A stretch of 64,000 nt of DNA from Comamonas testosteroni (lineage in GTDB: Bacteria > Pseudomonadota > Gammaproteobacteria > Burkholderiales > Burkholderiaceae_C), in the NCBI RefSeq assembly GCF_014076415.1, contig NZ_CP043568.1:2728001-2792000 (forward strand). The letters run 5' to 3'. Shown here piece after piece: positions 1 through 7,600 of the stretch. The position numbers and the translations under genes are program-made. Each line of letters starts with the position of its first letter. The stretch's first letter is position 1. Under the pieces are notes generated by a model. It did no database searches, was not told where the DNA came from, and worked only from the letters and a program-made list of their open reading frames with translations.

Positions 1-731
1 TGGCGCTGCAGCGCCAGCGCATAGCGCTGATGCAACTGGTGGGTGGCAGCGGTGATGACCAGGCACAGGTCTTGGCCCATTCCACTTTGAACGACCATGC
101 CGGGCTCGAGTCCATGAGCCTGCCCGCCATGCCTGCACCTGGCTTGCCATCTGGCTTGCTGGAGCGCCGCCCCGATATTGCACGGGCCCAGTTGCTGCTG
201 GCGGCCAGCGACAGCAATCTTGCGGCACAGCGCGCGGCCTTTTTGCCTCAGGTGAGCCTGAGTGCGAACTTCGGCAGCCTGTTCGTCAACGCGCTGGATT
301 ACAACCCGGCCCGGGTTTGGTCGCTGGGCGGCAGCATTCTTGCCCCGCTGTTCAACGGCGGTCGCCTGCAGGGTCAGTTCGATGCGGCATCTGCCCAGCG
401 CGATCAGGCCGCCTATGCCTATCGCGGTGTGGTCATCAAGGCCTTTGGCGATGTGGAAACAGCCCTGGTCAGTTCCCAGCAACTGCAAGCCCAGTGGGAG
501 CATGCCAAGGAACGCGAAAAAGTGCTGGGTCGTACCCTGGGTTTTGCCAAGGATCGCTATGAGGCCGGCTACGCCAGCTATCTGGAGGAGCTGGATGCCC
601 AGCGCAATCTGTTTGCCGTGCAGCAGGAAGTGCTGCGCCTGCGTCAGAGCCAGCTGGAAAACGCCGTGGCGCTGTACCAGGCGCTGGGTGGCGGCTGGCA
701 GTTGGCCGATACGGCCGCCCGGGAACCTTGA
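1..731 (+). CDS. RND efflux system outer-membrane factor (OprM/NodT type), 3' part
   Basis: This is the C-terminal part of a TolC-like outer-membrane channel that exports drugs or solutes together with an inner-membrane RND pump and a periplasmic adaptor. The frame is already open at base 1, so the gene starts upstream; the ATG at 30 is internal. The typical outer membrane efflux protein pattern is visible: 'ERRPDIARAQ' followed by long helical stretches, 'LFNGGRLQGQFDAASAQRDQ', a second helical hairpin and the 'RYEAGYASYLEELDAQRNLF' segment close to the end. The pump and adaptor genes would be expected just upstream of the window. The substrate cannot be read from this fragment. Confidence 0.9.
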   Translation, partial: ALQRQRIALMQLVGGSGDDQAQVLAHSTLNDHAGLESMSLPAMPAPGLPSGLLERRPDIARAQLLLAASDSNLAAQRAAFLPQVSLSANFGSLFVNALDYNPARVWSLGGSILAPLFNGGRLQGQFDAASAQRDQAAYAYRGVVIKAFGDVETALVSSQQLQAQWEHAKEREKVLGRTLGFAKDRYEAGYASYLEELDAQRNLFAVQQEVLRLRQSQLENAVALYQALGGGWQLADTAAREP

Positions 732-750
732 GTTCGAGCCGAGAGCTCCT

Positions 751-766
751 GAAAAGTGAGCTTTTC
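751..766. terminator. Weak hairpin after the efflux gene
   Basis: GAAAAG-TGAG-CTTTTC is a 6-bp perfect stem placed 20 bases after the efflux stop codon and just before the 3' end of the convergent gene. It could serve as a weak bidirectional terminator; the T run is short. Confidence 0.3.
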
Positions 767-775
767 GCTTGTCTG

Positions 776-1489
776 CTATGGGTTCCAAGGCATCTTGAAG
801 TAATACCAAAGGCCGGCGGCAGCCAGGGCCAGCACCAGCAGCCACAGATACCGGCCTTGCCCTCTGGGGACTTCGCCCGGTGATGGTGCTCCGGGCGGAA
901 GGTGGTTTGGGGCGCTGGCCCACACCGATTGTCGTTGCAGGATCTGCCAGTCCAGCGCAATGCCATCCATGGCCGCATCGATATGGTCCTTGGCCTGGGC
1001 CAGACCCAGGCCCGTGGCGTCACGCAGCAGCTTGATGGCCTCGATCTTGTTGCCGCGTGCCATGGCGTCTTCCACCTCGGCCCTGGTTTCTGAGGGCACT
1101 GCGTTTGCGCCGGACATCAGCGCCTCTATGGTCTCTGCATGATCGCCGCTCACAGTGACGCGTGTGGCGGTCTTGCCATTGACGGTCGTGGTGGTGGTCT
1201 TGATGGAAGAGAAGGAGCTGCCGGGCGCGGTGTCGTCCCGATTCAGTTGCTCCAGCAGCAAGGTGGCATCTTTCATGCCCAGTTTTTCCAGCTGCTCGCG
1301 CAACTGCTGCATGGCCTGCGTCTGCTCTGCTGCGCCATGCTGGACAAAGTCCGGCTCGTCACTGGCTTCCAGCAGGTCTTTGGCTTCCTTCAGACCCAGC
1401 CTGCCTTGCTCACGCAGCTGTTTGATGGCTTCGATCTTGTGACCGTTTTGCCAGTGCATGAGGATCTCTGGTGGAATCCGTGTGGGCAT
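776..1489 (-). CDS. Membrane-anchored protein with two ribosomal L7/L12 C-terminal-like motifs
   Basis: A 237-residue protein of uncertain role. I chose the ATG at 1489 because the first L7/L12-like motif begins shortly after it; a longer frame upstream lacks similarity to anything I recognise. Residues 16-42 and 147-174 both carry the pattern KIEAIK-L(R)-(10)-GL-x-(E/Q)AKD, which is the signature helix-loop-helix of the ribosomal protein L7/L12 C-terminal domain. A low-complexity Thr/Ser linker lies at about 90-115. Residues 213-231 form one hydrophobic segment, so the protein is probably a tail-anchored membrane protein with the two domains in the cytoplasm. It is convergent with the efflux gene and lies downstream of a DUF1963 gene on the same strand. 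The domain name is established; the role is unknown. Confidence 0.75.
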   Translation of the reverse strand: MPTRIPPEILMHWQNGHKIEAIKQLREQGRLGLKEAKDLLEASDEPDFVQHGAAEQTQAMQQLREQLEKLGMKDATLLLEQLNRDDTAPGSSFSSIKTTTTTVNGKTATRVTVSGDHAETIEALMSGANAVPSETRAEVEDAMARGNKIEAIKLLRDATGLGLAQAKDHIDAAMDGIALDWQILQRQSVWASAPNHLPPGAPSPGEVPRGQGRYLWLLVLALAAAGLWYYFKMPWNP

Positions 1490-1526
1490 GAGCTGCTCTT
1501 TATGGTTGTGGCTGTTGAACCAGGCG

Positions 1527-2291
1527 TCAGCCGCAGTCCACTTGCAGACGGCCGAAGTCCCAGGTGCGCAGCCTGGCATCCTCGATAAAGGCCATGAGGC
1601 GTGCGCCGTCCTGCCAGCACCAGTGGAATTCCTCATGCGACTGCAGTGTCAGTAGCGAGCGCCAGTGCGAGCTGCCGGGGTGTTCCTCGGCCTCGGGCGT
1701 GGGATCGTAGCCCAGGCTGTCCCAGGAGGGGCGGCCCAGCAGATAGTCGCGAGGCAGATCGCCGCTTTCCTCAAGCTCATGGAGCCACTCATGAAACTCA
1801 TCGAACTCCACGGGCCAGTCCTTGCGCAGCTCCTCGTGACGAGGAAGGTCGACGCCGTTCTCAAACTGCAGCGCACGGCTGTCCGTGACCCACTGATGGG
1901 GAGCCTGGATTTCATGCATGTCGCTGATATCCGGCCAGTAGAACGCCTTTAGGTAGTCCTGGTCGCGCCAGAAGATGGCGTCGTCCTCGTCAAAGCCGTG
2001 GAACAGCGACAGCAGGCCGCTGGCTGGCAGCTCTGCTGGGCGGCCGGATCCGCCCGGGAGCTCGGCAAAGTTGATCTGTCCGACAAACAGGTAGTGGCCG
2101 TCCGGATGCGCGGGCCAGACAAAGCCCGCAGGCGCCATGGGCTGGCCGCCAAAGCGGCTTTGCAGGGGCGTACCCATGGCGTGGCCCAGGCGAATGGCCA
2201 CGGCGGGCTGGGCCAGATTCAGGAAGTATTGCTTGTGCGCCTTCAGCACTGGCGAGGCATCCAGATGTCTTTCAAGCGTTGTGAAGTCCAT
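1527..2291 (-). CDS. DUF1963 (YwqG-like) protein
   Basis: A soluble protein of about 254 residues. The stretch 'LGHAMGTPLQSRFGGQPMAP' followed by a '(F)VWPAHPDGHYLFVGQINF' block is characteristic of the DUF1963/YwqG family, in which a 'P...S.FGG.P..P...WP' motif precedes a 'QINL' strand. The start is uncertain: ATG at 2291 gives MDFTTLERHL, an ATG at 2321 adds ten residues, and neither has a strong ribosome-binding site. The function of the family is not known. It lies 37 bases upstream of the L7/L12-like gene on the same strand and may be cotranscribed with it. Confidence 0.75.
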   Translation of the reverse strand: MDFTTLERHLDASPVLKAHKQYFLNLAQPAVAIRLGHAMGTPLQSRFGGQPMAPAGFVWPAHPDGHYLFVGQINFAELPGGSGRPAELPASGLLSLFHGFDEDDAIFWRDQDYLKAFYWPDISDMHEIQAPHQWVTDSRALQFENGVDLPRHEELRKDWPVEFDEFHEWLHELEESGDLPRDYLLGRPSWDSLGYDPTPEAEEHPGSSHWRSLLTLQSHEEFHWCWQDGARLMAFIEDARLRTWDFGRLQVDCG

Positions 2292-2410
2292 GAAGCTTGG
2301 AGCAGTGAGTTTGCAGGCCATTCTGACCCAGACAGCGGCCGGGCCTTGCCAGAGACCGTCCGCTAGATGCAACAAAATGTCTGCTCATTCCATTCCTGGA
2401 CTCCGATGCC

Positions 2411-2460
2411 TGCAAATTCATAGCTGCATGCGAAGGTATGCATTGGACTTGAGGCGAAAT
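2411..2460 (+). repeat. Dispersed intergenic repeat, divergent copy
   Basis: A copy of the CATAGCTGC-x-TGCG...CTTGAGGCGAAAT element found elsewhere in the window. It overlaps the 3' end of the glutamine amidotransferase gene, so the last residues of that protein (SRFRLKSNAYLRMQL) are encoded by repeat DNA. Confidence 0.55.
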
Positions 2461-3200
2461 CGGCTCAAAGCTTCCGAGGAATTGCTGCACGAAACCGAAA
2501 CCGGCCTGTCCAGCTGATCGGTCCATGCCTGGTAGGTACGCAGTGCCATGGCATGCAACTGGTCTATGTGCTGCGGCAGTCGGTCCAGGATCTGGGCCTC
2601 GCTCTGAACGGCCGGGCCCCGGGCCTGCAGCAGCTCATCGTGGCCCTCGCCGCACCATTGACGCACGCTGTCTGCGGTCACCTCCAGATGGCCTTGGAAC
2701 GCCCATTGCCGGCCGTGGACAAAGCCTTTGTTCAGGCAGTGCTGTCCGTACATGGTGCGCCTGGCGGCCGTCGGAATGTCGAAAGTGTCGTAGTGCCAGT
2801 TGAAGATGGTGGCTTGCGCGGGCAGGTTCATCAGTTGCTGGGCGCTGGGGGTGATGCGGACTTCGCTCCAGCCGATATTCGCGCAGGGGTTGCGCCAGAC
2901 GCCTGCGCCCATGGCGCGGGCCAGCATTTGCGCGCCAAAGCAGTGGCCCAGCACGGGGATGTCGTACTGCAGGGCACTTTGCAGCAGGCAGCGCTCTTCA
3001 TCGATCCAGAGCAACTGCTCGTTGGCGCAATGGTTGCTGCCCAGCACGATGATGCCGCGATAGTCGCGCGCATTGGCCGGAGCCGCGCCTTCGACACAGG
3101 GATCTATGAGCACATGGGCAATGTCTTGCTGGAGCAGATGCTCGAGCAGGACGCCGGGGCCTTGCGATGCTTCATGCTGGAGGATGGCGACAGGCTTCAT
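2418..3200 (-). CDS. Class I glutamine amidotransferase-like protein (GMP synthase GATase family)
   Basis: A stand-alone 260-residue glutamine amidotransferase domain that would hydrolyse glutamine or a related gamma-glutamyl bond. The nucleophile elbow is GHCFGAQ with Cys87, and the His-x-Glu part of the triad is FQGHLEVT (His171, Glu173). The oxyanion-loop position, usually 'GGPMS', reads 'GSNHCAN', which is unusual. This architecture occurs in stand-alone enzymes that act on gamma-glutamyl amines or in uncharacterised detoxification proteins; no partner synthetase is next door, so the substrate is open. The C-terminus runs into a dispersed repeat, and the last 15 or so residues are probably not part of the ancestral fold. 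Confidence 0.85.
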   Translation of the reverse strand: MKPVAILQHEASQGPGVLLEHLLQQDIAHVLIDPCVEGAAPANARDYRGIIVLGSNHCANEQLLWIDEERCLLQSALQYDIPVLGHCFGAQMLARAMGAGVWRNPCANIGWSEVRITPSAQQLMNLPAQATIFNWHYDTFDIPTAARRTMYGQHCLNKGFVHGRQWAFQGHLEVTADSVRQWCGEGHDELLQARGPAVQSEAQILDRLPQHIDQLHAMALRTYQAWTDQLDRPVSVSCSNSSEALSRFRLKSNAYLRMQL

Positions 3201-3249
3201 GGGAGGCGGGCTTGAAGGGCAAGCCGGTTGTTGCGAAGCCTTGAATCTA

Positions 3250-3300
3250 GAAAATCAGGCGTCAAGCCCTGGTATGGATTGTGGCTGCAGCTATCAAGAT
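3250..3300 (-). repeat. Dispersed intergenic repeat
   Basis: Read on the minus strand: TTGATAGCTGCAGCC, then GGGCTTGACGCCTGATTTT. It lies in the 212-base gap between the amidotransferase gene and kup, in a region with no gene. Confidence 0.55.
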
Positions 3301-3412
3301 TGCATAAAGGAAGACAGCTCGCTCAGACGTCATCCAGGCTTTCCAATTTCCCTCAGCGTGCCATACTGAGCTGCCGCCGCCCGGCTGCGGTGGCCTTTAT
3401 CACTGCAAAAAC

Positions 3413-5332
3413 ATGGCTATGTCACAAAGCAAACACGGGCTTCAGGGGGCTGGGAATACGGGGCAGGGCAGCAGCCAGTCGGCATTGACATTGGCGGCTT
3501 TGGGTGTTGTGTTCGGCGATATCGGCACCAGCCCGCTCTATGCGTTCAAGGAGGCTTTTACCGGCACACATGGGCTGACGGTGGGCCCCGAGAATGTGCT
3601 GGCCGCGCTCTCGGCCCTGCTGTGGGCCGTGATCGTCATCGTCGCCATCAAATATGTGTGGGTGGTGCTCAGCCACGATAACGATGGAGAGGGTGGTGTG
3701 CTGGCGCTGACGGCGCTGGCCCACCGCGTGATGGGCGATCAGTCGCGCCGCTCGCGCTTTGTGGTCGGGGCCGGCGTGTTTGCGGCTGCACTGTTCTATG
3801 GGGACGCCATCATCACGCCGGCGATTTCCGTGCTCTCTGCCGTGGAGGGCATGAGCATTGCCACGCCGGAGTTCGAGCATTTCATCGTACCTATCACGAT
3901 AGGCATTCTGATCGGACTGTTTTCCATTCAGATGAAGGGCACCAGTGTGGTGGGGAGGCTGTTCGGCCCGGTCACCATCGTCTGGTTCCTCTGCATCGCC
4001 TGGGCAGGCGTGGCCAGCATTGTGCAGACGCCCATGGTGCTGCAGGCCGTCAACCCGCTTCATGCGCTTCGCTTCGCCGTGCAACACACGGACAAGGCCT
4101 TCTTCCTGCTATCGGCCGTGTTTCTTGCCATGACAGGTGCCGAGGCCCTTTATGCCGATATGGGCCACTTCGGCAGCCGGGCCGTGCGTCTGGGCTGGTA
4201 TGGGCTGGTGTTTCCGGCCCTGATGCTCAATTACTTTGGCCAGGGCGCGCTGCTGTTGCGCGATGCGACTGCGGCCAGCAACCCCTTCTTTTTACTGGCT
4301 TCTCCCTCCTGGTTGCTGATTTTTGTGGTGCTGGCCACGGCTGCCACGGTGATTGCCTCGCAGGCGACCATCTCGGGGGCTTATTCCATGACGCTGCAGG
4401 CCAGCCGTCTGGGGTATTTGCCGCGTGTGCGTGTATTGCACACCTCCGATCAGGAGCAGGGGCAGATCTATATCCCCAGCGTGAACTGGTTGATGCTGCT
4501 GGCCGTGATCGCGCTGGTGCTGGCCTTCAAGTCCTCGGGGGCATTGGCGGCGGCCTATGGCATTGCCGTGTCGGGCACCATGCTGATCACCACCATGCTG
4601 GTGGGCTTTGTGGTCTATTTGGGGCGCAGCCGCGCAAGAGTTGTCACATTGGCAGCGCTGGCCTGTTTTGCGGTGCTGGAGATAGGCTTTTTTGCCTCCA
4701 ACCTGACCAAGCTGGAGCAGGGCGGCTGGCTGCCGTTGACGCTGGGCGCCATCATCTTCATCGCGCTGACGACATGGCGCGACGGCACCCAGCTGGTGGC
4801 CGAACATCGCCGTCGCCTTGATATTCCCATGAGCGATCTGATGAGCTCGCCCATGAGCGGCGTGCCGGTGGTATCCGGCACGGCGGTCTATCTGACTTCC
4901 GATCCCAAGCTGGTGCCGAATGCGCTGTTTCACAACCTCAAGCATTTCAAGGTCATGCACGAGCAGACGGTGTTTCTCCATGTGATCAACGAGAACACAC
5001 CCTATGTGCATGATGGCGAGCGCCTGCAACTGAAGCCCATGTGCAATGGGGTCTGGGCACTGGACATGCACTTCGGCTTTCGCGAGCAGCCTGATATTCC
5101 GGCGGCGCTCCAGCGGATTGCGCCGGACGTCGATGGCGAAATACCGAACCTCGACCCCATGACGACCAGTTTTTTTGTGGCCAGGGTGCAGGTTGTGGAT
5201 GGGCCCGGCGGTCTTTCCGCCTGGCGCTGCGCTCTGTTTGGCTGGATGTCCCGGCAGTCGGCCAGCGCGGCGACTTACTACAAGTTGCCAGCCAACCAGG
5301 TGGTGGAGCTGGGCACGCAGGTTGTGCTTTGA
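3413..5332 (+). CDS. kup: Low-affinity potassium uptake permease Kup
   Basis: A 639-residue inner-membrane potassium transporter of the KUP/HAK/KT family, which takes up K+ probably with protons. The family hallmark 'GVVFGDIGTSPLYAFKEAF' lies at about residues 32-50. Roughly twelve hydrophobic segments follow, then a cytoplasmic C-terminal domain of about 180 residues beginning near 'SSPMSGVPVVSGTAVYLTSD'. Length and domain order match E. coli Kup (about 620 residues). An alternative ATG lies two codons downstream (3419). It stands alone, convergent with the AhpD-like gene behind it. Confidence 0.95.
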   Translation: MAMSQSKHGLQGAGNTGQGSSQSALTLAALGVVFGDIGTSPLYAFKEAFTGTHGLTVGPENVLAALSALLWAVIVIVAIKYVWVVLSHDNDGEGGVLALTALAHRVMGDQSRRSRFVVGAGVFAAALFYGDAIITPAISVLSAVEGMSIATPEFEHFIVPITIGILIGLFSIQMKGTSVVGRLFGPVTIVWFLCIAWAGVASIVQTPMVLQAVNPLHALRFAVQHTDKAFFLLSAVFLAMTGAEALYADMGHFGSRAVRLGWYGLVFPALMLNYFGQGALLLRDATAASNPFFLLASPSWLLIFVVLATAATVIASQATISGAYSMTLQASRLGYLPRVRVLHTSDQEQGQIYIPSVNWLMLLAVIALVLAFKSSGALAAAYGIAVSGTMLITTMLVGFVVYLGRSRARVVTLAALACFAVLEIGFFASNLTKLEQGGWLPLTLGAIIFIALTTWRDGTQLVAEHRRRLDIPMSDLMSSPMSGVPVVSGTAVYLTSDPKLVPNALFHNLKHFKVMHEQTVFLHVINENTPYVHDGERLQLKPMCNGVWALDMHFGFREQPDIPAALQRIAPDVDGEIPNLDPMTTSFFVARVQVVDGPGGLSAWRCALFGWMSRQSASAATYYKLPANQVVELGTQVVL

Positions 5333-5383
5333 CGGCCAGGTATGGCTAGCCAGACAGGCGCTGGCTGCCATATCTTTAGGGTC

Positions 5384-5713
5384 TTATTCGTCCAAGGCGT
5401 CCAGGGCACGCGCCGAGTAGACCATGGCGGCGCCCGCATTCAAGGCCACCGCCACACCCAGGGCTTCGGCAATTTCTTCCCGACTGGCACCGGCTGCCTT
5501 GGCAGCCTTGGTATGCACGGCGATGCAGCCGTCGCAGCGCGTGGTCACCCCCACGGCAATGGCAATCAGCTCGCGTGTCTTGGCATCGAGATGACCGGTC
5601 TTCTTGCCCGCGCCGGACAGGGTCTTGTAGCCCTCCATGGTGCCTGGACTCAACTCGGAAAACTCTCCCAGCCTGCCTGCCAATTCCTTGCGGTATTCGT
5701 TCCAGTCCAGCAT
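5384..5713 (-). CDS. Carboxymuconolactone decarboxylase-family (AhpD-like) protein
   Basis: A 109-residue protein with the AhpD-like fold. The redox motif C60-DGC63-xxx-H67 ('RCDGCIAVH') is intact, which points to a thiol-dependent peroxidase or disulfide reductase activity rather than a decarboxylase. 'KTRELIAIAVGV' and the alanine-rich 'AAGASREEIAEALGVAVAL' segment are typical of the family. An AAGGAGC ribosome-binding site sits nine bases before the ATG. It is monocistronic and divergent from the nuclease gene, with a 192-base intergenic region that must hold both promoters. Confidence 0.9.
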   Translation of the reverse strand: MLDWNEYRKELAGRLGEFSELSPGTMEGYKTLSGAGKKTGHLDAKTRELIAIAVGVTTRCDGCIAVHTKAAKAAGASREEIAEALGVAVALNAGAAMVYSARALDALDE

Positions 5714-5905
5714 TGCCTGCTCCTTGTTGAATGAAGCTTTGATTGTGTGCCACTGTCATCGGGCATTCAAGCTGCAAGCATTTCGTCCGCTGAGCAGCGA
5801 TCAATGGGTGGGTGAATCTGCAGGGATTTTCGAGCTGTATGAAAATACAGGTCTCATCGTAGGCATCCACCCATCTTCTCGCCGAGCATTTTGTAACGCG
5901 TCATC

Positions 5906-7600
5906 GTGACCGAATCCCAAGCCGCCATTCTTCCGCCGCACCGCTTCTACTATCTGCACAACTTCCAGCAGGCGCTGGACTGGTTGGCGCAGCGCTATGG
6001 CGATCTGCTTAGCGAGCAGGAAGCCGATTTCATCGCCGGCTTTGCGCGCTTGCCGCAGAACTCCAGGGCGCTGCTGGTACGCATGCTGATGCGGCGTGGG
6101 CCCTGGTTTCGCGCTGGCAAGCTGGCTTATGAGGAGATTCCGGTGACGGTCGATGCCGCTGCGCCCTTGCTGGAGCGTGGCTTGCTCAGTGCCACCGAGC
6201 CCATGGAGGTGGTCGAACTATTTGGCCTGCACACCAAACCCGAGCTGCTGCAGATCTTGACCGGCTTTGAGCTGTGCTCTTCCATGCCCAAGGCCGAGAT
6301 GCTGCAACTGCTGGCCGAGAGACAACCCGAGTCCCGGCCTTATGCCGTCTGGCATCCTGAGGCCGTGGAACCTGTCTGGCGCGTCATGGTGGGCGACCTG
6401 GGAGCGCGTCTGCGGCTGATGTTCTTTGGCAATCTCTACCAGGACTGGTCGGAGTTCGTGCTGGCCGACCTCGGTATTTTCCGCTACGAGCCGGTGGCGC
6501 TGGATGCTGGCTCGCGTGCGTTTCAGCGCCGCGAAGATCTGGAATTCTATCTGGAAATATCGGCCCGGCGTCAGGCTCTCGATGAAGGCGTGGAGCCCGC
6601 ACAATTGCTGCCTGCTCTTATTGAGAATAAGAGCGAGAACCCATGGCTGGACATGCGCAGGGCCAAGGTTTTGCTGAAGCTTGGCCAGGTTTGCGAGAGG
6701 CTGCAGGATTGGTCGCTGGCAGCTCAGGCCTATGGGGCCAGCCGCTATGCGGGTGCACGCCACCGTCATATTCGCGTGCTGGAGCGCATGCAGTGCTTTG
6801 ATCAGGCGCTGGCTCTTGCCAGCCAGGCGCAAGCCGCGCCTGAAAGCGAGGAGGAGCGTCAGCGCGTGGCGCGCATGCTGCCGCGTCTGAGCCGCAGCCT
6901 GGGACTGGTGGCTGCGGGGCGCCAGCCTGCTCTGGCCCCGGCCGTGGCGGCCCTGCGCAGCGATGTGCAGCTGGACCGACCCGCCCAGTCCATGGCGGTG
7001 GAGTACGCGCTGCAAGCCTATTGGCATAGCGCCGATGCGCCCGTGTTCTATGTGGAGAACGCGTTGGTCAACTCTTTATTCGGTCTGCTGTGCTGGCCCG
7101 CCATCTTTGCGCCGCTGCCGGGGGCGTTTTTTCATCCTTTCCAGAGTGGGCCGGCCGATCTGGGCGCACCGGATTTTGTGCCGCGTCGCCAGCCCCTGTT
7201 TGGCGCCTGTCTGGCCGAGCTGGAGGACGGTCGCTATCGGGCCACGATTCGCCAGCGTTTTGCCGACAAGCAAGGCGTTCAGTCGCCGTTCGTGTTCTGG
7301 GGCACGTTGACGCAAGAGCTGCTGGAGCTGGCGCTCGATTGCATGCCTGCCGCCCATCTGCGGATTCTGTTCACACGGCTGCTGCTGGACGTGAAAGCCA
7401 ACCGCACCGGCTTTCCCGATCTGGTGCGCTTCTGGCCCCGGCGGTCCGATGCCGATTCACGCTACGAGATGGTGGAAGTCAAAGCGCCGGGAGACAAGCT
7501 GCAGGACAACCAGATTCGCTGGCTGGCCTATTGCACGGAGCAGGGCATTCCCGTGCGCGTCTGCCATGTACAGTGGCGTGACGAAGGTAGCGCGCCATGA
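5906..7600 (+). CDS. FAN1-like VRR-NUC domain nuclease
   Basis: A 564-residue protein that starts with GTG. The N-terminal 'RFYYLHNFQQALDWL' and 'FARLPQNSRALLVRML' blocks resemble the N-terminal region of bacterial FAN1 homologues. The C-terminus (about 490-560) is a VRR-NUC nuclease domain: 'RTGFPDLVRFWP' then 'YEMVEVKAPGDKLQDNQIRW', giving the PD-(D/E)xK catalytic set of an acidic residue, Asp, Glu and Lys. FAN1 enzymes are structure-specific DNA nucleases that cut branched DNA and help remove interstrand crosslinks. The stop overlaps the start of the helicase gene (ATGA), so the two are translated together; this supports a joint role in DNA repair. Confidence 0.85.
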   Translation: MTESQAAILPPHRFYYLHNFQQALDWLAQRYGDLLSEQEADFIAGFARLPQNSRALLVRMLMRRGPWFRAGKLAYEEIPVTVDAAAPLLERGLLSATEPMEVVELFGLHTKPELLQILTGFELCSSMPKAEMLQLLAERQPESRPYAVWHPEAVEPVWRVMVGDLGARLRLMFFGNLYQDWSEFVLADLGIFRYEPVALDAGSRAFQRREDLEFYLEISARRQALDEGVEPAQLLPALIENKSENPWLDMRRAKVLLKLGQVCERLQDWSLAAQAYGASRYAGARHRHIRVLERMQCFDQALALASQAQAAPESEEERQRVARMLPRLSRSLGLVAAGRQPALAPAVAALRSDVQLDRPAQSMAVEYALQAYWHSADAPVFYVENALVNSLFGLLCWPAIFAPLPGAFFHPFQSGPADLGAPDFVPRRQPLFGACLAELEDGRYRATIRQRFADKQGVQSPFVFWGTLTQELLELALDCMPAAHLRILFTRLLLDVKANRTGFPDLVRFWPRRSDADSRYEMVEVKAPGDKLQDNQIRWLAYCTEQGIPVRVCHVQWRDEGSAP

